From assembly GCF_932274485.2 (NCBI RefSeq), contig NC_065879.2, positions 38,496,436 through 38,560,435 on the forward strand: a stretch of 64,000 bases of DNA, given 5' to 3'. This document shows positions 36,367-46,300 of this stretch, piece after piece. Position numbers and translations under genes: made by a program. The notes under the pieces were generated by a model that ran no database searches, was not told the origin of the DNA, and was given only the letters and a program-made list of their open reading frames with translations. Positions within the stretch are counted from its first letter, which is position 1. Every line of letters starts with the position of its first letter. Origin of the DNA: Patella vulgata. Taxonomy: Eukaryota > Mollusca > Gastropoda > Patellidae.

Positions 36367-37269
36367 CTAATCAAAGAGTCCAGATTTGTCAACTTCATAT
36401 AGTTCACGTTGATATTTCGGATCAACACGAAGATAGCGACAGCTTAGAATCTTCTCAAAGTCTTCTTTAGTGGAAGCGTCAAATGACACTGCTTTCGGTT
36501 CATACCCAAGTTCAATCTTTTTACTCTTTTTCTTGATCCTCTTTTTTCTTTCCACTTTCCTTCCAGCCACTGTTCTGGCACTAGTCGACCTTAATGGGCT
36601 AGTTGACGGCCGAACCAAACGCCTATCATAAAAAGTGGTAGCTTTATTCTGGTCGGATCGTTTTGTCAGCAATCGCCTTTCCAGCTGTTCCACGTTATCT
36701 TGGAAGATAATGTTCGATTTATGCGCGTTTCGGATTAGATCCGCAAATATCAAACTGTTGTTCTGGGCAACATTTGTTGCAGAATAATGCACTTCCACCC
36801 GCTTAAGACCTCTTTTGAGTGGCATGAGCGCTTTGCCAGTTTGAGTAAGAGAACTTCCATTTCCTTTTAGGAATTGGCAGGACTTCTCGAAACCTGGGTC
36901 GTAAATTGCGCTTTCCCTCCGCACCTTCTCACCATTTACGATCAAACTGCTGGACCGCGAATAAAGTGTACGGATCGGCTTACTTTCTGATATCTGCTTA
37001 GTATCTGCACTGACTGCAGCTGTTCCTTCATTTTTGATGACCGAACTTATTGCAGGAATTGTCTTCTTGGATGTTGATGAATGCACTTCGCTTGAGCACT
37101 GTGGGGATGCTGATTTTGTCGGCACATCTTCACATATATCAACCATTTGTAACGATAGATCCGATAAGTTAATACTAACTCTACCTTTTGGCTTTGTCTT
37201 TTCCATCATCATGTACACATACTCTGGTTGATTTTTTATGTGTTCCGCTGAAAACTTCCTAGCCGCCAT
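36367..37269 (-). CDS. Uncharacterised basic protein, single exon, 300 aa
   Basis: A continuous 300-codon frame begins MAARKFSAEH at an ATG with strong context (A at -3, G at +4), ends in LFD, and is followed about 90 bp later by AATAAA (36273-36278 on this strand). The N-terminal half is Ser/Thr-rich and probably disordered. Residues 170-210 look helical. Residues 237-251 are strongly basic (RKVERKKRIKKKSKK) and could be a nuclear localisation or nucleic-acid-contacting patch. Residues 259-263, KAVSF, fit a degenerate RVxF motif for protein phosphatase 1, but that match is weak alone. I do not recognise the family. Being intronless it may be a retrogene or a lineage-specific gene. It lies 5.4 kb upstream of the SILK/RVxF gene on the same strand. 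Confidence 0.62.
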   Translation of the reverse strand: MAARKFSAEHIKNQPEYVYMMMEKTKPKGRVSINLSDLSLQMVDICEDVPTKSASPQCSSEVHSSTSKKTIPAISSVIKNEGTAAVSADTKQISESKPIRTLYSRSSSLIVNGEKVRRESAIYDPGFEKSCQFLKGNGSSLTQTGKALMPLKRGLKRVEVHYSATNVAQNNSLIFADLIRNAHKSNIIFQDNVEQLERRLLTKRSDQNKATTFYDRRLVRPSTSPLRSTSARTVAGRKVERKKRIKKKSKKIELGYEPKAVSFDASTKEDFEKILSCRYLRVDPKYQRELYEVDKSGLFD

Positions 37270-38899
37270 CCTTCGCGAAAAATCAATCTTATGCTGATCG
37301 TTCTGTTTTCGGGACAGAAAGCTTATAGTTAGTAAAAACGTCTTACTATGCTAGATATTAGTTATAAACTGACTTATTAAATGAACTACTTAGTGGTATA
37401 TTAGCGCCTGTTTCACATTTGATAATATCACCATAAGTATCCGTGTTAATGGCGTCATAAACCTGAAAAACTGTGAACACGTTGTTTGTCACATTTATTG
37501 TCTTCTTATTTATTATATACAAACTGTTATACAGATTTAATGGTAGCGCATTGGATAGTTATCGTTCTTCAATTCAATTAAAATTTCATTTCAGTTTTAA
37601 TGATTAGTTTGACTACAGTTCACGAACATCATACTCCTTGCAGTGTTTCATTTGATTGTACCTATTCCCACTTAATACTGTTGTAAAGGAAGCAAATTTC
37701 TGTTCCAAATTATGACTAGTCAATAGTCCGATTAACAACCAATAGCTAACTGCGTAATAAATATCATTACCATTAAACAGAGCACCAATTTGGACCAAAT
37801 ATGTTTACATAACGTTACGTCATGGCTCACAATTTTATTATGCTCAATTAACCAGTGCATAGCAGAATATTGCAGAAAAACTAATTGCGTGACCAAAGAG
37901 GCTATCAAAACGAATACAATGTAAACAATACTGTTTGGAGCCGAACAATACTTTCGCTGTTTTTAATACCGTAAATCACTGTCCAAAGTCTTAGGGAAGA
38001 CCCCAGATTAAACGAAGGGATGTCATGTTGCTGTACTTGGGATAGATTTGATTGAACGGGAAGAATAGACACACTCCCTCAAAAGGTCAGAAGCCAATCC
38101 AGCAATGGTCAGAGAGGGATTTCTCGGGCCATTGCTTCAGGAATATAATAAACATAGTTGACAGCTTTATGGGTCCGCTGTTTAAGATAATTGTTGCATA
38201 TGACAAAGCGCCGTGTAAATGGCTAGATTAGAGGCCAGACCAGGTCAAGTACCGAATACACGTTTGTTTAAAATGTTTTAGGCGGCCGCGGCATTTTAAT
38301 ATAACATACCAGTAGGCTACAGTGTCAGAACGTAATGTACAATATGATCTAAAAGGTATTCTAAGTTTAGATGGTAGTGTAGACGAATGAGTAAAGAAAA
38401 CCTGGGTTAGGTGCCATCTTGACAACGATGTTCAGGGATATAAACGAGTTATTCTTAAGTAGCAGACTAAGGTTTTAACACAGAATAGCAGTTAAAACTG
38501 AGATGATCATAGCTTTCGTTAGGATTAATCGATTTAATACTGCTTTAGACAAAATAATTTTTGAAGTTTTGATAAGACATATTTTATAAGGTTACGAACT
38601 GAAAGTCCTTTTTTGCTCATGCCCTGACCCGTTGAGTATAGGAAACGAGGATGAAAAATCATGAGGAAATTCCTCGGCCAAAACCGGGATTGAAATATGA
38701 CTTATGCAGTTATTCCCTTGACTGCGCATTTACACGGGACGAATACAGAAGTTAGATTGTGCATTATCTTAATTTGGAAATCACACGGATAGAAGTTACA
38801 AGTTTTGAATCTAATATGCCGTCATAGGCCTCGAGTAGTCTTGGAAAGTCCACAAACTCCAAACATATGTACATTTCATTATCTTGGTCTTAAGCCCCT
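37270..38899. other. Unassigned sequence upstream of the 300-aa gene
   Basis: Would hold that gene's promoter. No TATA box near the ATG and no other gene recognised. Confidence 0.35.
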
Positions 38900-39300
38900 G
38901 TCACACTGTTCCGAATAGGGCGAATATTCAAAACTTTTAGCGGGAACAAACTTATTGATCAATACGCTATATATGTAGGTAATACGTAAAGAATTCACCG
39001 TGTGAACGTTTCGCACGTTGGTTGTAGGTTGCTGCTCCGTTAAGGCTTCCATCTAACATGCATGACGTTAGACTACCGATACAGTACAGCTACAGTATTG
39101 GTAGCGTATTTCAGTCAGATATTCGTCATTCCTGCTCAGCTGGTCGTCAGTGTTGGGGTTGTTCAGCGAGTCCGGATTCGGCATCTTCTGGTCGTTCATC
39201 AACATAGAAATGGCCTGAAACGGCTTGCCATCGATCAGTACATCCGAGACAGAAGAAGATGGGAGTAGAAGAGAGTGTGACAGATCGGTGTGGACCAGGG
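38900..39300. repeat. Possible small inverted-repeat element
   Basis: CTGTCACACT near 38906 and AGTGTGACAG near 39275 are inverse complements near the ends of a GC-richer stretch. The interior shows no recognised gene. Confidence 0.3.
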
Positions 39301-39691
39301 CCTGAATCCAGAGGCGATGACAGCTCAGTTTATATGACCAGTTTCTCGTCTAGCTCCGTCGTGATGACCCAATATCATTCATATGATGAGATCCTGAGGG
39401 AATCCGCCATATAATCACCAACCAGTACACCTAGTTTCGAGAGTATCTTGACCGTAGTCTTAATATCACCTGGCCTCTCCGAAACCTTGCCTCTGGTAAA
39501 AGCATTATGCAGTTTGTACGGAGGGTCCCCCACAACACATTATATTTTTTCGCCCGCGTATCAAGCCATAATCGACGAGTACATGGGTGGGGTCATGATG
39601 TGACCGGCCGCATCCTTTGAATGTCGTGAGGTTTATTCGTTCGTTCGTGGGACCCAAAGTTAGCTTCGACCTAGAGTGATAATAGTGATAT

Positions 39692-40068
39692 GAAATGAAA
39701 TGAAATGAAATGGGGTTTAACGTCCTACTGTTTTGCTCCGAACTGGGCTAATGAAGACGGGCATACGCCATACAGTGTGCTATGAGGGAAATTTTGCCCG
39801 GGCAGCGGCACTACGGCCTACTCTTATATCGAATTGCAACTGTCAAAGGATCTTTTACGTGCACGCCAATGTGTACACGGGACCTCGGTTTTTCGTCCCA
39901 TCCGAACGACTAGACAGCTGTCCTTGTCAGGCCCTCCGTCCTGCATCACTGACAAGGGGGAACCACGCCGGAAAATCTGAATGAACTTTCTCGGCCAATG
40001 CAGGGATCGAACACCCGACCTCCAGGCTAGCGAGCCAGCGTCTTACCCACTTAGCCACCGTGACCCCC
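39692..40068 (-). mobile_element. SINE family A, full length with target duplication
   Basis: The head (reverse of GGGGGTCACGGTGGCTAAG and GGTCGGGTGTTCGATCCC) lies at the high-coordinate end and the (ATTTC)n tail at the low end. TAATAGTGATAT is repeated exactly at 39680-39691 and 40069-40080. Its closeness to consensus suggests a young insertion. Confidence 0.9.
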
Positions 40069-40089
40069 TAATAGTGATATCGCAGTCGT

Positions 40090-40176
40090 GAGATTGCTGT
40101 CCGTTTCTACACTCGATATCATGGAACCGTGGATTGCTGCCCGTTTCTACACTCGATATCATGGAACCGTGGATGG
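40090..40176 (+). repeat. Tandem duplication, two units of 42 bp
   Basis: GGATTGCTGCCCGTTTCTAC and CTCGATATCATGGAACCG occur twice in direct succession just past the SINE at 39692-40068. Confidence 0.75.
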
Positions 40177-40779
40177 GAAAGACCTACTATGAATACAAAG
40201 GCTTCTGCTTCTTAATAGATTATAAGGAGCCATGCTGGAACTGGGACTCTAGTGGAACTGGTTTATATATGTTCAATGTCTGGGATGTCTCGCTGACGTG
40301 TGACGACGGGGATTTTGATAACGTATTCTTGAGTCAATGGAGACACATCATGGTATATGTTGGGTATTTGTTACATACACTCTAGACGCTACGCCCTGCA
40401 CTTATTTTGAAAAATAAATTCCGTATGCTAGGCATAAGTTAACTCTATTCTCTAACTCTATGTAACACGGACCTTAGGGTGTCGCACAGACTCTGCCGTT
40501 CCAGTGTTCTTTGCGATATCATCTTGTGGTATTATGTACATCAACTGATGATCAGTTATAACGGAGGTGCTATAATACATGAACATTAAAACTAAAAAAA
40601 TGTTTGATTCTCAGAGAAGAGTTACATTACCTAATTTAGCAGTATGAAAAATCTGTCGAGCATTATATATTATATAAATTCAGGGGGTTTGTTTTTTTTG
40701 TTTTAATTTTAAAAAAAAGAATTAAGAAACAAAATAGATACGGTCATATTTTATTAAACGTCCCCACGAAAAATAAATC

Positions 40780-41933
40780 CTATTGAATCTGGGCAATCTG
40801 AAGACCGGTGCCACATTTACAAAGAGGGCATCCATTTTCATCATGGGCAAAACCAGCACCATTAGGACACCACAGATCACACAAAGCCATATGGATATTG
40901 TTACATACTGAAAAATAATTTGAGATGTTTAATATGTGTATATGCTTCGGTAAATATGGATATAATTGCAAATAAAAGTCAATAATTATATTGATCACAG
41001 GATATGACAAATGTGACTATAGTATCTGGGGTTTAGTAGACAGACCAGAATCTGGCGTGTTGTGAACTAGAATTTAGGATAACGAAGATACCAAACTGGA
41101 ATTATATGGGTTGTCGCAGGCTGATATCTGGGATATCGCAGACTAGACTAGAATCTGGTACGATTTGTAAACCGACTGGGGAATGGGGGCGTTTGGTTCC
41201 AAGCGAACGGGTACACAACGAGAACAAGTGTAAAACAATAAAAGGCCTCTACTTGTGTGTCCAAGACGAAATCTCGGGTGTAGAATCTAGGGTGCCCCAG
41301 ACGAAATCCCAGGTGTTGCGGACTAGAATCGAGAGTGCTGCAGCAGTATATTGACTAGAATCTAGGCTGTCCCAGACTAACTTTCGGGTGTCGCGGACCA
41401 GGCTAGTATCTGGGGTGTAACATCTGGGATATCGCAGACTAGACTAGAATCTAGGAGGGGGGGGGGTCCAAGCGAACGGATACACAAAGGTCCCTACTTT
41501 TATGTCCCAAGATGATGTCAGTCTTTTGACAGGTGTGTCCACATCCATTTGAGGCACAGTGATAACCAGCTTTACAAGGTGAACCGAATTCGCCACTTAA
41601 AGAGCACATCTCCACACACGTACCAAACTGTAAAGCAGGAGCAGTCCATCCCACTGGAATATATAGTATTGAATGAATGTCATCTTGTTTTTAAAATATT
41701 GTCCGTCTTACGAAGTGGAAGAATCTGAAGACCACATGAACACATTTAAGGTAAACATAGATGAAATCTTAAAATGGATCATTAACATTTATATGCATAT
41801 ATTACCTAAAATTCAAGTCTTTTTAAACAATTCACAAAGCCACATATTCTCTTCGAGATAAACATCGACACCACATAACATAAGTCTTATTACCTGCTAC
41901 AAAACAAACCAACACTATAACAGCAACTTTCAT
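40780..41933 (-). CDS. Secreted WAP-like / antistasin-domain protein
   Basis: Three exons on the minus strand: 41894-41933, 41498-41653, 40780-40907. Phases match, giving a protein of about 107 residues. The first exon encodes MKVAVIVLVCFVA, a typical signal-peptide core. The second encodes a WAP-like cysteine cluster ending CASNGCGHTC with six cysteines rather than the eight of a standard four-disulfide core. The third encodes an antistasin-type motif (C...C...GFAHDENGCPLCKC). Both families are mostly extracellular serine-protease inhibitors, so a secreted inhibitor is the likely role. AATAAA follows the stop (40750-40755) and a TATA-like box precedes the ATG (about 41980-41988). The donor of exon 2 was chosen because GTAGGG keeps phase; an upstream GT (after the CGHT codons) also fits and would remove one cysteine. 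The second intron holds a degenerate tandem repeat. Confidence 0.75.
41030..41460 (+). repeat. Degenerate minisatellite in WAP/antistasin intron 2
   Basis: Variants of GGGTGTCGCGGACTAGAATCT recur about ten times; ATCTGGGATATCGCAGACTAG appears in two exact copies near 41130 and 41420. Confidence 0.6.
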
Positions 41934-41977
41934 CTTGTATTCGTCTACTCTTATTTTAGAATAACGATTCTACTTTG

Positions 41978-41990
41978 TAAATATATAATG
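41978..41990 (-). promoter_or_regulatory. TATA-like box of the WAP/antistasin gene
   Basis: ATTATATATTT on the minus strand, about 50 bp upstream of the ATG at 41933, would place transcription start some 20 bp before the ATG. Such boxes are common in highly expressed secreted-protein genes, but the DNA here is AT-rich and chance matches occur. Confidence 0.35.
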
Positions 41991-42307
41991 TAGGACAGTC
42001 TGTGAGATTTTACAACATGTAGATGAAGATAAAAAAGATAGCACGATTTGAAACAATTTGATTCAACTTAGGTGCGGTCATACTCTTCCTATCTATCACG
42101 AAATTGTCACATATTCATATTGACCACGTTTACAGGTAATCAAAATCTGTCGTCGCTACAATCTTGTCTCATCAGGACATACCATCTTGGATTTTTTTGA
42201 ATAATAAAAGTTTAGGTTTTATCAAATAAGATGTGTTAATTTATGTGTTTGTGTGTGTGAGTGTGAGGGGGGGGGGTCTTTAATATTCAAAAACGTACGA
42301 CGGGTGC

Positions 42308-42700
42308 CTCAAAAGTGTCTGAACTCACCCAATCATAATGCTAGAACAGTATCTCAGCATGTGCCTGATACGCAACACGTGAATTCCTATATATAGCTAT
42401 CAAACAACGTGACCCTTTCATTTGCTCTCAAAATGGAGAAAACTCAATACAGGGCAATGATTAAATATGTATCTCCATTTGAAAGATTTAGCACCATAGC
42501 AAATTTATGATGACATGTTACAAACATTATGTGGCAATGCTCCTTGGTATAGTACAGGGGGGGATCAGCACTGAAGACAACCAAGGTCTGGCCGACCTTG
42601 TGAAGTGACGGTCTAACTAAAAAACCGCAGGATGTTGTATCATTCAATTTCAGGATGAATCGGCCAAAAAATGATATGAATTTAACAGCGATGTCTATGT
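42308..42700 (+). pseudogene. Mariner-like transposon 5' remnant
   Basis: A frame beginning MEKTQYRAMIKYV at 42433 resembles mariner transposase N-termini; shortly after it, in other frames, DDMLQTLCGNAPWYSTV and STEDN continue the usual order of that domain. Stops and frame changes break it within about 250 bp, and the catalytic domain is missing. The CAAAAGTGTCTGAACTC stretch upstream could be its terminal repeat, but no second end was found. Confidence 0.55.
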
Positions 42701-42719
42701 CAAGTGAATTGCCCGTCTG

Positions 42720-42935
42720 ATTTCATGTGGAGGCAGATCACCATTAATTTCCCAAATGACTTCAATGTCAATTCTGGTCTCTGTATCCGGCTCCAACTTT
42801 TCCTCAAACTTCCGTTATGTTGAACGCTTTTCACTACAGGCAGAGCATCAAATGGACATGTCTTTTCTCCAGATATTATATGTGGCTAACCAATGAAATT
42901 TTGAGATACATAAACTTAAAGTAGCATTGTAGAAA
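42720..42935 (+). repeat. Unclassified dispersed repeat R3, copy 3
   Basis: AAATGACTTCAATGTCAA, CTCCAACTTTTCCTCAAAC, GTTGAACGCTTTTCACTACAG and TTAAAGTAGCATTG. It lies directly downstream of the mariner remnant. Confidence 0.5.
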
Positions 42936-43313
42936 CCTGTAACTATCCGCCGTACATATCACCGTAATCATATTCTTAAGTCTGGAATCTTTACTATTTA
43001 CCAAAACCTGGCAGAACATGTTAATTTAACCCCTGCTCTTCCATTTTAAACCGAAACATCAAAACGGTAGTGTGCCTCCAGATTTAAAAAGATCCCTACG
43101 TTAAATAAGCAAATTGGAAACAATGGGCAAATATATATAAATTGTTTTAAAGTAACAAAGAATTTTTTAGAAAACACACCCTTCACGCCACTCTCTCCTG
43201 GAAAGCAAAGCCACGCCAAAAGTGAAATATTCGGATCGGACTCTCACCCATTATTTTTACACATATAACAAAAACAAAACCACTTAATTATTTGTTGTGG
43301 TATACACTAAACA

Positions 43314-43319
43314 TTTATT
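43314..43319 (-). promoter_or_regulatory. Poly(A) signal AATAAA for DHFR
   Basis: Canonical hexamer on the minus strand about 54 bp beyond the DHFR stop codon. Confidence 0.55.
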
Positions 43320-43372
43320 GCAGATCAAATAATTATCCGATACACTAACAATGATAGTGATGGGCTGAGTTG

Positions 43373-46300
43373 TTACTGGTGGGCTTTCATTCGTCCATAA
43401 ACTTCAAATTGATATTTAATACCATTTTCCTTGTGAATTTCGGGATCTCTGAAAAACAAACCACACACAGGATTGTCAGGCAACGAATATTCACCAAATG
43501 TCATAGAGGGGCTTTCACGTTTTCGGAAAGAAAGACAATAACTACACAAAAATTGATTCGGCATATAACCTTCTTTTCGATAAGCCCAAAGATTAAACAG
43601 GGGCAAAAACGATCGAGAAAAAAAAACAGTTAAAAAAATATATGACTTGTAAAACCCACTACAAGGTTTGGGTAACAACTCTCAATAAGTTTTCTGCATA
43701 CGACATTAAAATAATGTGGCTCAATGAGTAAATCGTTAGTTCGCTATCCTGGAGGTCCCGTGTTCATTCCCGGTGTTCATTCCCGGAGATTCTTAAAATT
43801 TAAAATAAATCTAAAACAATTTGACGTATAGCTTCCACAGTAAGTACACTCCTACCATGAACGTCATTATGTCATTTTGAAACTATTGAATACAGGCTTA
43901 CAGCTACATAATACGTGTCGTAATAATCGTCACAACAACCACGACATCGATTAAATATAATCAAAATCCATAATTACGTACTTGATGAGTTTAAACTGAT
44001 GTTCAAATGGTGGAAAAGATGTATCTGTTTCAAATTCAGCAAACAAACGTGTTAAATGTAAATGCGTACAAAATGGATGTTCTATGGCGGACTAAAATGT
44101 ATATCAAAAGCTTTGCATTAACACTATAAGAAAACCAGCAAACATGATACGATTCTAAAATTGACACTTATAAATAAAGTAAAATAAAGTAGAGTAATCT
44201 CAGTTTTGAAAAGTAACTTAGTTCGTGAATCCCACCCAGTTACCTCTTGGTAATAACGCAATCAAACTGTATAGTACCTTATAAACATCATGGCCACCCA
44301 TAACCCAGATATCGTCCTCGGTTATATTACAATCTAAGGCATATTGGTGAGCATCTTCCAGTGATGAACAAGTATAATGCACATTGGTTGGTATCAGAGA
44401 TTCTCTGAAAAAAATATGTCAGAAAGTGTGATCATAACGATATAAATGATAAAATACCATAGTTGTAAAACAAATGACGTAATCGAGCCATCGAATTTAC
44501 ATGGTTTACTTGCGTTTGGGGTGCAAAGCTACAAATATCGCCCACCTGTGTGATTTACTTGAGTTGTATTATCTGTACAAATAACGTCGAGCTGTACGTG
44601 TGATATACAAGGGTTGTATTGTAATAACTGTACAAATATTCTCGAGTTATACACGTGATTTTCATGGGTTGTATTGTAATAACTGTAGACATATCGTAAT
44701 TTACTTGGGTTAAAATTGTATTGTTATCACCGTGTACATATCGTGATTTGCTTGGGTTGTATTGTAATTATGGTACAAATACAGTCGAGTGATAATGTGA
44801 TTTAAATGGGTTGTATTTTTGTAACTGTGCAAAGACAGTCGAGTGATACATGCGATTTACAAGGGTTGTATTGCAGTGACTTTACTAAAGTAAAACATAC
44901 ATTATGCAAGAGGTAAATCTGCCTATTGCAGGTCTTTCTTTAGGCCTGAAGTGCTATCTAAATTATTAATTAGACATTAATTAACGTATCCAGACCATAA
45001 TCAACTCTTGATGTCAACGCTAGCCTGCGATATTTACTGGATTACGATCAGATATGCTGCTCAACTTTCATTCATGATTTAATCATGAAATGGATAATCA
45101 AGACTATATTTTTTTTTTATCGTACCGACTTTAGTAACGATGATCGAGGCTAAGCCGAAAATGCAATCACTAAAATCTCGGTTCATTGTGGATCAATTTG
45201 AATGAAATTTTCAGCAAATTCCCTTTACATTATCTAGTTTTTAACTATTCTAATCTCCCATAATGTATCTTTAATACCATCGTGTTATACATGTGATTTA
45301 GATGTGATTTACATGAGTTGTATTGTAATAACTGTACACATAACGACCAGTGATACATGTGATTTACAAGGGTTGTAATGTAGTAACTGTTATACATTAT
45401 GTGATTTAGATGGGTTGTTTTCAATAAAGATAAACAAAAAGGTCATCAAACTATGACACTGAAAATATATAAACAATGTTAAATTAAGCCAAATTGTACT
45501 TGCAATGCACGGAGTGTTTTTTGATTATAGGGGTCACGGTGGCTAAGTGGGTAAGGCGCTGGCTCGCTAGCCTGGAGGTCGGGTGTTCGATCCCTGCATT
45601 GGCCGAGAAAGTTCATCCGGATTTCCGGCGTGGTTCCCCCTTGTCAATGAGGGCCTGAAAAGGACAACTGTCTAGTCTTTCGGATGGGACAAAAAAAACG
45701 AGACCCCGTGTACAAATTGGCGTGCTCGTAAAAGATCCCTTGACAGTTGGAATTCGATAAAAGAGTAGGCAGTAGTGCCGCTGTCCGGGCAAAATTTCCC
45801 TCATAGCACACTGTATGGCGTATGCCCGTCTTCATTAGCCCAGTTCGGAGCAGTAAAACGTTAAACCCTATTTCATTTCATTATAATTTCATTTTGATTA
45901 TAACGATATGCAAATAACACTAAAACACAACCGACGACCGGGTTACGACATTGCATAATACTTGGGTATAATGTTAATATCTATTTACATGGAAGTCAAA
46001 TGCGTACAAGAATAAAATTGAAATAGTACTTACTTGGGTTTACTGGTTATAACGATATTGATGATACCCGGTGCCTTACTTTCATCTTCTTTAGTTGAGA
46101 TCCACGTGAGTCTACCTTTAATATTGGCTGTACGTTGGTCTGTAAACATAAGAAAAAGGCATCTTTTATTACAACTTTAATTAGTCTCTATTATTAATCT
46201 CATCAATTTTAAGATTAGGCATTTACATAAGCATACATTCATATACATGACAATTTTTCTCTGAAACAGATAACCGTTCGCTCTACATATGCTATGGTCA

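Noticed and set aside
39062-39268. 68-codon plus-strand frame
   Set aside because: Short, no signals, and lies within a possible small inverted-repeat element.
43373-43678. Single 101-aa protein starting at 43678
   Set aside because: Only the part from 43541 downward is the last DHFR exon; the upstream part is intron read-through.
45530-45610. tRNA gene
   Set aside because: Box A- and box B-like words are present, but the sequence does not close into a tRNA cloverleaf and continues into a SINE body; the same holds for every SINE head here.
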